Source: Monosporascus cannonballus (taxonomy: Eukaryota > Ascomycota > Sordariomycetes > Xylariales). Taken from it: a stretch of 64,000 nucleotides of DNA. Positions within the stretch are counted from its first letter, which is position 1, and every line of letters begins with the position of its first letter. The notes under the pieces are model-generated. The model had not been told where the DNA came from and ran no database searches. It saw nothing but the letters and a program-made list of their open reading frames with translations. The DNA lies in assembly GCA_004154925.1 (NCBI GenBank), contig QJNS01000092.1, forward strand, positions 211,082 to 275,081, read 5' to 3'. The position numbers and the translations under genes are program-made. Positions 45,293 through 57,724 of this stretch are shown piece by piece.

Positions 45293-45836
45293 CGCCTTAT
45301 ACCATCCGTCGATTGAATTCCTTTAATGCGCCGTTCAGTGGAGTCGTACAGAGTGCAGTTTCTTTCCTTTTTTGGCGCTTCACTCTCCTCCGAAATTTCA
45401 CGTGCGATGGCTCATATGAAAAGTTCGGATAGTGGGGCAAGAAGGGAGCTGTAATGCAGCAGCAACTGCTGTGTTTCCCAAACTGAATTGGTGGGGCAAA
45501 CGGTGGTGGGGGACGAGCCTACAGCTACCTCTCCAAAAGTAGCACTTACAGGAAGGTGCTACTTGGCTGCTAGGTTTGTTCTAAAAGAATTGACAGGACA
45601 TTTGACATATGCACCCCAAAGCCTTAAAAGTCTATTCTAATATGTCGCGTCTATGTAAATTGGGGGAATAGTTCGTTCAGTTCCATATGGCCATATTCTC
45701 ATGTTCAAATAGCCCGAAACATACCGCTTGTTCGTCCCTCGTGCTTTCGTGGCAATTCCTAGGGCTGGCTGATCCCTAATATCCTCCTTAGTTTAATGTA
45801 TCATTGTCGGCGTTATAGCGAAAATCATTCGTAGCA
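45293..45836. other. Intergenic between RPC53 and ureD
   Basis: Holds the RPC53 promoter and the ureD 3' flank. No gene recognised. Confidence 0.4.
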
Positions 45837-46808
45837 TCACCGAACGCACATAAGAGCTTGCTCTCCAAAGCTCTTCTCGCAGGTGCCTTCTCTGAGAAGC
45901 ATCGAACCGATCCAATTGCGTCCGGCTTCTACAGTTGCCGCGCCAAATTTGACTATAGTACAGCCGCGGACATGAGCAGCCGACCACAGGATTTTAAGTT
46001 CCTTCTCTGCTTTTAGTCTTCCCGCCCGCCAGCTCTCAAGCTCGGATAAAACCCTCGAATTCTCCTCGAAGTCTCGGGCCCCGATTCTGGGGAGTGCTTT
46101 GAACTCGGACAGGAAGAATTCTCCGATCGATCTCGTCATGGGACCCCTGAGGATCAAGGTCCCGAAAATAGCATGTCCATGCATGGATTCTCGAAGCGAT
46201 TGGGGCTCGAGGCGTCCTGCAGCCCCGTCAAGGGTGACGGCGTCTCTCACGAGCAGTCTGGGCTTCGCATAAGCTGTTTCGCTTGTAGCCCATACTTCAT
46301 TGCGGCCGGTCCATCGCGTAAAACTCCAGTCCTCTCCACGAGCCGACCGGCCTTGAGTCACCCAGTCGAGTAAGCACAAGGATGCCCTAGGGGCTAACTT
46401 GAATATCTGGATCTGCTCGTAGACACTGCGTTCGAAAGGCTGGACGGGGTCCGGAAGAAGACAGAGTCCTGCGTCTGCCTCGATCTTAATGTCCAATTTT
46501 TGCCTTGTGATAATGTCTGGGGTGACAGACTGGAACACTTTGGTGTGCCCTTGCGTAACGATGCTGAGTTTGGCCCCTGATTGAACATCGATAGAGAGGC
46601 CGACTTGATCCCCTCCGACGAGGCCTCCACCATATGATAGGAGGAACACCAGTACGCTTTTCTGGTCGGCGGTGACAGCTGGAGATATCAACTTTAAGGG
46701 ATATTGATAGGTGACGCTCTCAAAAGTAGATGTGTTGTTCGGTAGAAGCTTGACCACGATGCGACCTTGGCCGGGAGAAGATGATGACTTTGGGAACGGA
46801 GAAGTCAT
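45837..46808 (-). CDS. ureD: Urease accessory protein UreD/UreH
   Basis: A single exon of 323 residues, close to the fungal family length. Family motifs are present: SYGGGLVGGDQVGLSIDV, TQGHTKVFQS, LLPDPVQPFERSVYEQ, and CLLDWVTQGRSARGEDWSF. UreD forms a complex with UreF and UreG that delivers nickel to apo-urease, so urea can be used as a nitrogen source. The start MTSPFPKSSSSPGQGRIVVK fits the family. No other urease gene is in the window, which is usual in fungi. Four GATAA motifs lie 146-258 nt upstream of the ATG, consistent with nitrogen control by an AreA/NIT2-type GATA factor (inference). It is divergent from SCC3. Confidence 0.94.
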   Translation of the reverse strand: MTSPFPKSSSSPGQGRIVVKLLPNNTSTFESVTYQYPLKLISPAVTADQKSVLVFLLSYGGGLVGGDQVGLSIDVQSGAKLSIVTQGHTKVFQSVTPDIITRQKLDIKIEADAGLCLLPDPVQPFERSVYEQIQIFKLAPRASLCLLDWVTQGRSARGEDWSFTRWTGRNEVWATSETAYAKPRLLVRDAVTLDGAAGRLEPQSLRESMHGHAIFGTLILRGPMTRSIGEFFLSEFKALPRIGARDFEENSRVLSELESWRAGRLKAEKELKILWSAAHVRGCTIVKFGAATVEAGRNWIGSMLLREGTCEKSFGEQALMCVR

Positions 46809-46953
46809 CTCAAACCGTTGGAGACGAAGAAGCAGACGCGAAAGCAGTTTCCAACCTCATATCGCAACTAGGAACCAAGACGCTCAAAGCAAGCTGCTGA
46901 GTTGCGTTGACAGATGCATTTAACTCAGGCCGTAAATACGATGCTTTCTCCCG

Positions 46954-47066
46954 GATAATTCCCTATAAGCATGCGACGTATGCAGCAGACCGATAAAAGC
47001 AGAGATAAAATGAAACCTAAGTCAGGTCATTGTAACCTTAGCTTTCAAAATAGGGACTCACTTATC
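46954..47066. promoter_or_regulatory. Cluster of four GATAA elements in the ureD/SCC3 divergent promoter
   Basis: GATAA occurs at 46954-46958, 46992-46996 and 47004-47008 on the plus strand, and as TTATC at 47062-47066. Closely spaced HGATAR sites are the known binding pattern for the nitrogen regulators AreA and NIT2. They sit in the 579-nt gap between the starts of ureD and SCC3, which otherwise shows no gene. Confidence 0.55.
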
Positions 47067-47387
47067 TGGACCTCCTCATTTTGCATCACTCATTCACGTT
47101 AACCAGCACAGAACTAGTATATCTAGCACAGTAGAAAATATGTATATACTGTACCTCATACGGTGCGCTGGGTATCTGTGCCGTCTTGTCGAATAATGAT
47201 CCAAACACGGTCCCCACCACCCACATACATCTACACACACACATCACGCGTCGGGGCTTGTACCTTGTATTCGTATTCATACAAACATCGCCAATCTTCG
47301 TCAATTCACCAGTTCCTACCTTTGCGCGCATACACATAAGCAAAATACGCACGACGGAAATGGTCGCGTTGCACTAAGTTTGGACAT

Positions 47388-50300
47388 ATGTCGCCCTTGA
47401 GATTGCCCCTCATGGAGACTTCAGAGAATAACGCGACTTCCTCTCCATCGCCCACCCCTGATGCCTCGCTGCGCCGTCGGTCGGGACGCGTCGTCAGAGC
47501 CCCTAGGAAGTTCTCTCCCGATGTTCACCCCTCGCAAAATGGCAAATCTGCTTCCAAGCGCAAACGCGGCCTCGAAGGGGACGAAGATGAGGAGAACCAA
47601 GCACCGGAGGGCGAGCAAGGCGACGAAGGATTAACAGATGGGGAAAACAACAACGAGGAAGAAGAGGATGACGATGATGAACCAACTCCAAAACCCAACA
47701 AGTCAAAATCGAGTCGAAGTTCCCAACCAAACAAGCCGGCCACGAAGCGCGCTAAGGTCAATGGTAATGCGCCTGCCATAAACACCAGTGTGCCAGCGTC
47801 TGTTCCCAGTGCGCCCGCTGTGAAGCTCCCCAACCGACCCAAGAAGACGGCAAGAATCGCCGTCGCAAACCTCCAACATGACGGTCTCTACGGTGGGATT
47901 AAGAACCCTCTTCCGCGTCTATCGCAGGAGCGCGCACTCGTACTAACATCGCATTAGCTGAGATCTTCGGTTCGGGCGATTCTACCGATGATGTTGCCGC
48001 CCATTGGTTTCAGCGGTACCAGGCGAATGACGCACAGGCTTTGACTGACCTGATAAACTGTGTGCTGCTTGCAGCCGGATGCGAGCATAAACTAACCGAA
48101 GATGACATTCGCGACCCTGAGAACTCCGCCAACAGGCTATCAGAGTTGGAAGAAGCTTACGGACAGGTGCGTCGCAACACAGTGGATCTGGGTGGTCTTT
48201 TCATTTTGCTAACAAGCGCCGGCAGACTAGTATCTCGGACTACCCGCTCATCTCTAGGGCGAAAGGTAGCAAGAACTTCCGCGAGCTGCTCATTGGGTTT
48301 TTCGATTCACTGATTAGCCTGCTCCATCAGACTGACGTCTTATACACTGACGAGGAACTGCTGGACAACATTCAGCGATGGGTTGGCATTATGTCTTCTT
48401 CAGCTCTTCGTCCTTTCCGTCATACAGCGACAACCGTTGGTCTTGCTATGCTCACCGCACTGATAGGAGTGACGAAGCAGCTGGACGACCGCATCACAAA
48501 ATCTAACCAGGCGCTCCAGGCAGAATCTGGCCGGAGAGGAAAGAACAAGCATCTCGTCGAGAACACCCAGAAGGCTCTTGACGGTGCCAACCAGAACCGC
48601 GAATTTGTAGACGCGAAATCGAAAGATTTATTTGACATAATCTTTGTACATCGGTACCGTGATATCGACCCAAAGATTCGCGCCGAGTCAATCGAAGCTC
48701 TGGGCAACTGGATATGTACACTTCCAACTGTTTACATGGCACCAGAATATCTACGCTACTTGGGTTGGCTCTTGTCAGATGTTGCCGTGTCTACGCGTCT
48801 AGAAGTACTCAAACAGCTGGCCAGAGTCCTGAAAAGAGATGCAGAGAAGCTGGCACATTTCATTGATCGGTTCAGGCCACGTCTCGTGGAGATGACGACC
48901 AAAGACGTGGATATAGGAGTCCGTGTGGCGGCGATCGCTGTTGTGGATGTCTTGCGGTCTTCCGGCATGCTGGAACCCGAGGAGATCGATGGTATCAGCA
49001 AACTGATATTTGATTCGGAGATAAGAATCCGCAAGGCTGTGGTTGGGTTCTTCTCCGAAGTGATCCGAGATTTTATCAACCAAAAAATTGACGATATTGG
49101 CGGTAACGATGCCCTTGAGGAGGTCTTTGGCGACGAGGAAGAAGACAACTACGACTCTTTGCGGAGGGATTGGATTGATATCAAGGCTCTCGCCGAACAC
49201 TTGGCATATTGCGATTCTCAGCTCGATAATGAACAAGACGATATCAGACATGGTCTCGATGTCGCAGCTGATGTCGTCAATGCGGATATACCAGAATCCC
49301 GCATCGCGCAGGCAGCCCAGGTTCTCTACGAGAAGATACCCGAAATCAACAATTGGCAGGTGCTGGCTGGCTATCTCCTTTTTGACCATACCACGAGCGC
49401 CGCAACCGGGAAGAAGTCGAAGACCAATTCAACAGAGGCGGCGATCAAGAAGGCGGTTGCTCCTCAGCCCAGAGAGGAAGCTCTACTACTCGAGGTTCTG
49501 GCGAGCGCGGTGAAGGAGAGCCTTACTTCCTCGGCAGACCACGATAGGCATAAGAGAAGAGGTGCCCGTGTCGATGCTGATGCCCAAGAAGATGCTGGCA
49601 TGCAGCTCGCCACCATCATCCCTCAACTCCTCAATAAGTTTGGCTCAGACCCCGCGATGGCGGCTACAGCGCTTCGTCTAGAGCACTACCTCGATCTCGA
49701 CGTCTTCCAGCAGTTACGACAAAACTCCGCTACGTACGACAGGCTCCTGGACGAAGTTACGGTCCAGTTCAACCGACATGTCGACCAAGCAGTCCTGAAC
49801 GAGGCGCGTGCCGCCTTCATTCATGCTAGACAATATGAAGAGCTCGAGGAATTGGTTGATAGCAAGTTGGCGGCGATATGGGACAACTCTCTCAATGTGC
49901 TGCGGGCTGTCGATCAGTCTTCAGAGCTCTCCGTGCGAGGAAACCTCGATAGAGCACAGTTAACTGAGCTCTCCCGTATCTTAATGAAAATCAGTAAACT
50001 CACCAGCGTATCAGACTGTGTCGATGTACTCGAGGCCCCTGGGACCTCAGGGGACTCGGATCAGCCTGCAATCAAGATACTCATAGACGTTGTTAGCCGC
50101 GGTTCCTTAGCCGAATCCAATGAAGAACTCGACGACCCAGAGGATGAAGCAGTTTCTTTCGCGATAAAGTCCTGCCTTCTATACTTCATGTGGAAGGTCC
50201 GGAGGTTACAGAACGCTGTTGAGAGCAACGAGGATATACCGGATGCCGAAGTCGACCAGCTCATCGTCTGGCGCAAAGATTTGGTCTACAATCTGATCCA

Positions 50301-51144
50301 GACCTTCAGCTCTCGAGGATTCAATGACGATTTGCGCCTCATGGCCGTCGGTGTCGCGTGCGATATAGGCAGTCTGATGGTCTTCTTGCGCGATGTGGTT
50401 CACGGTCCTCGCGCTGCGAAATACGGAAAGTTGCGTCCGCTTCTGGAGGAGATGCCGCCTGAGCTGATTACCCAGGAGTTGATTCCCATCTTCGATTCGG
50501 CAGAGCGGGCATACGCCAAGCGCACGCACAAACACCTGAACGAACCGGTGGACGACGAAGACCCTCTGGATCTGGACGACGAGCTGCCGCCCGAGGACGA
50601 CGAGGACGAGGATCTCACCGAGCAGGAGCGCCACGCCGCCGGGCTGAAGGCCGAGAAGATCCTCTGCGAGCTGGCCAGCAAGTACGTCCTGGCCATCTTG
50701 GGCAAGGTCATCGACCACAGCGGCCCCAACGCCGGCAAGCTGCGCAAGCGCCTCAACCGCAACAAGACCAAGCTCGGCCCCAACTACAAGGAGGTCGTGG
50801 CGTACCTAGACGAGAAACACCTGGGCGGCGGCGCGAGAAGGAAAGTCGCGCCGGCGAAGGGCAAGGACAAGGGCGAGGCCACCGCTGCCGCCGCCGCCGC
50901 TGCGGGGAAGACGGCACCTATTAGCGCCGAGCTCGTTATCGAAGATGACGACGATGAGGAGGAGAACCCGTTCGAGGACGTCGCTCCCGAAGAGGGCACG
51001 GTCGAGGACCTGCGGCGGAGAGAACTCCTAGAGGATCCCATCGAAGATCCCGACGACGATGGGGAGGAAGAAGAGATGCAGGCGTCCGCCACGGCTGGCG
51101 ATCGGATGGACGAGGACAATGAGGACGACGTCATCGGGGATTAG
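47388..51144 (+). CDS. SCC3: Cohesin subunit SCC3/STAG
   Basis: Three exons (47388-47892, 47958-48166, 48226-51144) give 1210 residues. Introns are short (65 and 59 nt), with a clear GTACTAAC branch in the first. The exon 1-2 join restores DGLYAEIFGSGDSTDDVAAHW, the start of the STAG domain. Further hallmarks are FVHRYRDIDPKIRAESIEAL (stromalin conservative domain), YLRYLGWLLSDVAVSTR and IRIRKAVVGFF. The rest is HEAT-like helices. The N-terminus (1-165) and C-terminus (about 1100-1210) are acidic and low-complexity. SCC3 binds the SCC1 kleisin and DNA and is needed for loading and holding cohesin on chromatin. An in-frame ATG at 47412 is an alternative start eight codons later. The protein is intact. 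Confidence 0.94.
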
Positions 51145-52199
51145 TCACCCCGGAACCCTAGGGCTAGGACGCACAAAAAAGGGAAAAAGAGATATGAAAG
51201 GAGTCGCGGAAGGCGTAGCGGGCGTTGTGCGGAATGTGGAAGCGGCTTGAATTCATTTTGAGAGAGGCCGAACGTTTTCCGTTTCCAGTTCCCAGTTTTT
51301 GACTTCATCGCGGTGTGAAGCTTCCTACATGTTACCTCCCCACCCAGCCACCCAAACAGTTAGTCAGAGATAACTCGGGTCACGAAGCACGAGGGGGAGC
51401 GAAGGAAGGAAAGGAGGGCGGGAAGGATCGTCCCAGTACGGTTCAGCGTGGACTCCCGCGTCGGTCACGATAGTCGTTAATATTCCCCCGTCATGTTGTA
51501 TTTACGAAATGAATCATTCGGCCGCTTTGGTGTTTTGTTGCTATATGGGATGGCTGTGGGCATGAGGGGCACCCGCACTTGTATTCTCGGTCTCACGAAA
51601 CGCACGTATGTATGTAGGGCATATGGATCGTGGATAGGATGGGTGTGTGCTCGCTTGTCCGTTCGCTGCTGGCTGCTGAGCTGCTTGATGCGAATTGAAA
51701 CCCGAGTGCTCTTTTCATGATTGATGTCTCTTCTTGGTCTGGTTATAATCCGGAAACGCTTGTGTGGCGCGACTTCGAGGCCGGTGGGTAGTAGCTCTGG
51801 CTTATTAGATCGAGCGTAGATCGCGAGGACTCTGGATTTGATGGAGGTGACGACGGCTCAGAACAAGGGTTTCCACGACCTCCCCTCTGTGCCATACACG
51901 TATTGCCTCATTACCGTCGCATAGGGGGGACATAACACTAATATATCATACGGCAACAAAGTATACACATAAATCCTCAACAGAGCACGTAAAGCAAAGC
52001 AAGCCCCTTTCTCTGCCTAACGCCTCGACTTGCCTCATTTTCTGCGTCGACACGATTACATACCAATTCTGGATTCGGCCTTGGCTGCGTATATCTCCTC
52101 GCTCACGGGTGCATCCCATTCATCCTCCAGCGACGGCCATATCTTCCCGGCAAATCATACAGCACTACGTTAACACTGCCTCCACGGCGTTGGCGGCCC
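51145..52199. other. Intergenic between converging SCC3 and POT1
   Basis: No gene recognised. The stretch carries the 3' flanks of both genes. Confidence 0.45.
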
Positions 52200-53222
52200 T
52201 CACGAACAGATCCTCGTCCCGAACAGTCCGAAGACCCTCTCCCACCGGGTCCCGTCTCCCGCGTTCGCGCGCGACGGGTCGCGCTCCTTGACCCGGACGC
52301 CGTACTGCCGGATGCAGCACGTGAATGGCTTGTTGGAGACGGCCCTCCCACCACCACCAACACCATTACCGTCTGCGCTCTTAATATTTCCGTTGCCGTT
52401 ACCGTTAAGATCGCCGCGACCGTTCTGGCCGCCGCCGAGCGAGGGCTCCCTCGCCACTACTACGCCGGGGCGCGGTGGCGAACTGTCGGGCGGTGGCTGA
52501 CCCGCCGCGACGCGCTTCTGGGCCTGCTGCTGTTGCTGCTGCTCCGCGGCCCGAAGCTCCTCCAGATTTCCCCAGAGCTTGAAGAGCTGTTCGCGGAGCG
52601 CGAGGAGGGTGTCGGGGTCTGCACGGAGGCTGGGGGGTAGGAGGCGGGTTAGTAGCTGTTTTCGTCGCGTGGTGGAAGGATTCTGGGAAGGGACGGGGGA
52701 CAGGGGTTGAAGAGGGCACCTACTCGCAAGCGTCGAGATTAACTAGCTGCTGTGCCTCGGTGTTATCAACCACGGCCCAGAGCCTATCGGGTTCCGCCCT
52801 GCCCTTCGAGTCGACGCCCTCGAGCTGCAGCGCGAAGCGCCACTCCCAAGTCTTCTTGCCGCGGTACGACTCCAGGTTCCCGGCGGCGGTCTCCCCGTCC
52901 GAATCATCCGAGTCCGAGCCGCTGTAGTCCGACAAGGCATCGCACTCGGTCATCTTGCGCCAGCGGGCGAAGTCCTCCAGCTTTCGGGGTCGGAAGTCGA
53001 CAACGCGCACGTTGGCGCGGTACTTGGCGCAGATGAAGGGTAGGGTGAGCGCCACCTCGTTGCCGTCGACCTTCGTGGTCCACAGTACGGGCTCGATGAT
53101 GGTCGATATGGGCGTGATGGCCTGGTCTTCGCTCTCGCATCGGACTAGGGTCTAGTATCAGCCCTCGAAGCTAGTTCTGTATGGGGGGGGGGGGGGGGGG
53201 GCCCCCCCCCCCCCCCCCGCCC

Positions 53223-53253
<31 letters not shown>

Positions 53254-54597
53254 CCCGGACTTACTGTACTTATTAAGGCCTAGAACCTCTTCCTTTTTCT
53301 TCTCCTGTTCTTTGAATTTCTGCTCTAGTGCGGACCTGTTGAGTTTTCGCCGAGTCTTGCTATTCATCTTGGCAGGCTCTGCATCATCATGGTCGGCTTG
53401 GCGCTTTGCGCCTGCGCCGCCATTCTGTTCGTTGGTCGTATTCTTCTGCTGCTGTTTCTTGTTCTTCTCGTATGTGCGCTTCCTCCTGATGGCTTCCTTT
53501 AGCCGCTCGTCCAGATTCTGGGGGTCCGTAGTGTCAAGGATTTCAACCTGGATTCTTCCACTGAAGTCGCGATCAGCGTGGAGAAAGCCCTCGAGGTTAG
53601 CTGAGTTATGGCCGAACTTAATATGCAGGTTTCGTAGTCGAACCCAGTTTCCGGCCTTAACATTTTCTCTGACGAACGTCGCGTGCGGTTCCCAGCAGCT
53701 GATTTGCATGCTGCGTTTGCCAAATGGGCCCGGCCAGTTGTGAGATGGTCCGTTATGTAGCGTCGTGTACATGTTCTGATCATAGTTTACCCCGTCAGAC
53801 TTATTTGCACCATCCCAGGGGTATAGGAAGAACCCCTCGTTTTCTGTATAATCTGTAACCCAAAAGTTCATCTTATCAAGTTGGTCAAAGGGGTCCTTGA
53901 CGACTTGAACGATGACATCATAGAATCTACCATCATGCACGTTGTTCAGGGTATTGAACTTTTGTTTAATGTTAAGTGACTGTTCGGCTTGGACCCGGAA
54001 CTCGTCCTGCTCAGGGATGCAGCCCTTCTCGGTCGCGTGGTATAGCCAAGCAACGTATGTATGTTCTTCTTCGCTGGGCATCCAGCGATGAGGGCTACAG
54101 AGTGGTTGCAAAGCCTGGCCTGCCGACCGTGGAGGCTCGGGGATTTGGACTGCCGAGTAGATGTGGATGACAGTATTCCGGTTGGTGAGCAGCGAAATCC
54201 CGTTCCGGTCCTGGACTTTGGCGGCATGCACTATGACCACATCACGAGCACTCGGCTGTGGCATCTGATTCTCAGGACGAAAGATGTTGACGACCAGTCC
54301 TTCATCGGAGCCCTCCGTGGATTTGTCGTAGATGGTCAAGGTCGATTTCCAATCTTCGGGGCATTGTCAGTTCTATCTGGAAGAAATAAGATGGACCCGG
54401 GGTGGCTGACCTGTTCCTCCAGTTTTGATAGGTAGCCGTTGGTCCTTCACCAAACCAATAACACTGGCAAGCCTGTTGACAGGCACATAGCGATCAAGTA
54501 TGTCTTGAACGGTGGAATATCCAGATGGAAGAGGAGGGGGGCGGTTAGGTTTCCCAGACCATGCCCTAGAACTCGTGGGACCTCGCCCCGATGCCAT
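52200..54597 (-). CDS. pot1: Telomere end-binding protein POT1
   Basis: Four exons (54411-54597, 53265-54353, 52724-53144, 52200-52629) give 708 residues. The N-terminal OB-fold region is seen in YSTVQDILDRYVPVNRLASV, VIGLVKDQRLPIKTGGTDWK and STLTIYDKS...VVNIFRP, joined by intron 1. The second OB fold includes DGRFYDVIVQVVK, and VRENVKAGNWVRLRNLHIKF. A basic linker (RRKRTYEKNKKQQQKN) follows, then the conserved block NKYIRCESEDQAITPIST and CAKYRANVRVVDFRP. The end FKLWGNLEEL and KPFTCCIRQYGVRV closes the protein. POT1 caps single-stranded G-rich telomere ends within shelterin. The second intron (53145-53264) contains a 70-nt G/C homopolymer tract. I chose its acceptor CCCTAG|TC because only that one keeps the frame. 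Confidence 0.92.
53183..53252. repeat. Poly-G/poly-C tract inside a POT1 intron
   Basis: A run of 19 G is followed by 17 C, a short GCCCG break and a run of 29 C. It lies inside the second POT1 intron. It may be a true hairpin-forming tract or an assembly artefact. A second run of exactly 19 G is at 63975-63993. Confidence 0.85.
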
Positions 54598-55804
54598 TTG
54601 TGACGGAGGCTTTGAAATGATTAACCATCCAGTGAATGAGCACCAGTAGTCCAGATTCCTGAAGTAGGGAGCTACATCGATTGGTTCTTCTTAGACGAGT
54701 CAAATGATTTGACCTGCATGCTGGAAGGAAAGCTTCGCGTAATTAGAGTTTGCTCTGCTCTCCGCAAAGGGAGAGTAGTAGATAATGTACCAGAATTTGA
54801 TCTTAAATTTTCGCTTCCCGTATGTAGTGGTACCTACAGTATAATTCGTCTTGGGCGTCTTTGCCGTCCGGTTAATGGCTTCTCACGCCCAGGAAGACGC
54901 GTTACAGGCGCGTATGCCAAGATTTCCACTTAAGAAGAGTCCCCCACGCTATCACATGATAGAAATCCCCCTCGGACCGTGGTTTAGCTAGGCTTCGTTA
55001 ATTTTCAGGATAGCCAGTGTATGACACGGTGTGGCTGTGGTAACTCCTCTCAATGCAAAACAGCCACAAATCAGTAACTGCCTGCATATACCTCCATCTT
55101 GCATAGGCACTGCTTGGGGCGGGGATGTAGGGATCAGACAGTCTATACCCTGCCTACATAGTGCGTTCCACAGTGTTCAGTTCTAAGTTCAGAGTTTGTC
55201 AGTAATGAAGTGAGGGCAGACAGGAAGAACACGAAGGGCAAGACCCGCATTCAAGTTGAAAGAACTACCAGCTCTATCCAGATCTAAATTCTTCACTTGA
55301 TTTCACCTTCCAGCATCCAGCCACCCGCCGTATGCATAACATCATCCAGTCCCAGTCCCAGTCCCCAAGTCTGCCAGTCTCCCGGTCCCCATCCAGTTAC
55401 TACTGTCTGTTACTGTGACAGCCAGCGACTAATAAGACGTTCTCCCCACTTCACGATTCTGGCATTTTTCTTCCTTCTCTTCCCACATTTCATTCTTGCC
55501 ACAGTAGGAACGCATTTGATTGTTTTGATCAAAAGTTAACCCTCTACATAGAGTGCAATACTTAATACTTTCATTCTAAAACCCTTTCTGTTCACTGTGC
55601 ATTCGGCCCCCTTCATCCTCTTATAACAACTTTATTTCGGGGAGGGACCCTGGTCAAAAACAAAAACCACCCCGCCCTTAAACAAGGACTTGGATCCTAC
55701 CACCCCCCAAAACAATACAAACTCCACCACTACCAACAACCATCTCTTGTTCTTCTTCTTTTTCTTCTTCCTCCTCCTCCATCGCCAACTAGCAAACCGC
55801 AATC
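54598..55804. promoter_or_regulatory. Divergent promoter region of pot1 and importin alpha, with pyrimidine-rich leader
   Basis: The 1.2-kb gap holds both promoters. Just upstream of the importin alpha ATG (about 55745-55785) is a CTT/CCT repeat tract, a common feature of strongly expressed fungal genes, where it often marks the transcription start or 5' leader. Confidence 0.5.
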
Positions 55805-57724
55805 ATGTCGGACCGCTACATTCCTGAACATCGTCGCAATCAGTTCAAGGCGAAGAATGCCTTCAAGCCTGAGGAACTCAGACGTCGCCGAGAGGAGGCG
55901 CAGGTTGAGATCCGCAAGGCGAAGCGAGAAGAGAACCTGGCCAAGCGCCGTGGAATTGGCGCTGGTGATTCGCGACCTGGTGCTTCTCTAGGAGCTGCTC
56001 CTGATAGCGATGATGAATCCGCGCCTACCGAGAGTCAGGTATGTGTAATTTTTCTTGCTTTGGTTTGGTTTTCACCACTCGCATGTATCCTGAAGTAGGC
56101 ACACTTCGTGAAGGATGCTGCATCAACCGCGCATCCGTTCCTGCGAGCGCATGCGATAATCAAATCGCTCGCCTTGTAAACCAGCCGTCAATCACATCGG
56201 ACTAGCATTTAGCTAATGTGGTAACTGTCTTAGCTCAACGAGGACCTCCCTCAAATGGTCCAAGGTGTCTTTTCCGATCAGATCGAGTTGCAGATTCAAG
56301 CTACCACCAAGTTCAGAAAGCTCCTCTCCAAAGAACGAAACCCGCCTATCGAGGAGGTTATCAAGACAGGTGTTGTTAGCCGATTCGTCGAATTCCTCCG
56401 ATCTCCTCACACGCTAGTTCAGTTCGAGGCCGCTTGGGCCCTTACGAATATCGCATCCGGCAGTGCCAGTCAGACTCAGGTCGTTATCGAGGCCGGGGCC
56501 GTCCCCATCTTCGTTGAACTCCTGGCTAGCCCCGAGCCCGATGTGCGAGAACAGGCTGTGTGGGCTTTAGGCAACATCGCCGGTGATAGTCCGTCTTGCC
56601 GAGATTATGTGCTGGGGTGCGGTGCTCTCAAGCCTCTGCTCAACCTGCTTGGCGATAGCCGCAAGCTGAGCATGCTCCGAAACGCCACCTGGACTTTGAG
56701 CAACTTCTGCCGTGGGAAGACGCCCCAGCCCGACTGGAACACGGTAAGTCTTTTTTTTCTTCTATATTCCACTAACCTTCATGCCCCTTTTCTGACACCG
56801 CGATAGATCGCGCCTGCCCTCCCGGTTCTCGCGAAGCTTGTCTATTCGCTGGATGACGAAGTATTGATCGATGCTTGCTGGGCCATCTCCTACTTGTCGG
56901 ACGGCTCGAACGACAAGATTCAGGCCGTCATCGAGGCCGGCATCCCCCGTCGCCTTGTGGAATTACTCATGCACGCTTCCACCTCGGTCCAGACGCCGGC
57001 GCTCAGATCTGTCGGTAACATTGTTACTGGAGATGACGTCCAAACCCAAGTCATCATTAACTGTGGCGCTTTGCCTTGCTTGCTGTCGTTGCTGAGCTCC
57101 AACAAGGACGGCATCCGCAAGGAAGCTTGCTGGACCATCTCCAACATTACTGCCGGTAACTCGCAGCAGATCCAGGCGGTTATTGATGCCAACATCATAC
57201 CACCCTTGATCCACCTGCTCTCGAACGGCGACCTAAAGACACGCAAAGAAGCTTGCTGGGCGATTAGCAATGCCACAAGCGGAGGTCTGCAGAAGCCTGA
57301 ACAGATCAGGTATCTCGTGGCGCAAGGCTGCATCAAGCCGCTCTGCGATCTACTGAGCTGCCCCGACAACAAGATTATTCAGGTGGCTTTGGATGGCCTT
57401 GAGAACATTCTCAAGGTGGGCGATCTGGACAAGCAGGCTGCTGGGGAGGGTCCCGACTCGATCAACCGATACGCGTTGTTCATCGAGGAGTGCGGTGGCA
57501 TGGAGAAGATCCACGACTGCCAGACCAACGCGAACGAGGAGATCTACATGAAGTCCTACAACATCATCGAGAAGTATTTCTCAGACGAGGATGAGCAGGC
57601 CGACGACGCGATGGCAAGCACTGCCCAAGGACCTAACGGCACGTTCGGCTTCGGAGCCCCCAACGGCGCCGCCCAACAAGGTGGCTTCAACTTCGGTAAC
57701 GGTGGCGACACGATGGATATGTAG
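55805..57724 (+). CDS. kapA: Importin alpha (karyopherin alpha)
   Basis: Three exons (55805-56038, 56234-56743, 56807-57724) give 553 residues, the usual length. The importin-beta-binding domain is at about 1-60 ([20 protein letters not shown], then [20 protein letters not shown]). About ten armadillo repeats follow. The Trp-Asn ladder that holds nuclear-localisation signals is visible as [37 protein letters not shown] and WAISNATSG. The end [19 protein letters not shown] is Gly/Asn-rich. Importin alpha links NLS cargo to importin beta for transport through nuclear pores. Intron 1 is 195 nt with donor GTATGT and acceptor TCTTAG; intron 2 is 63 nt. No damage seen. Confidence 0.96.
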
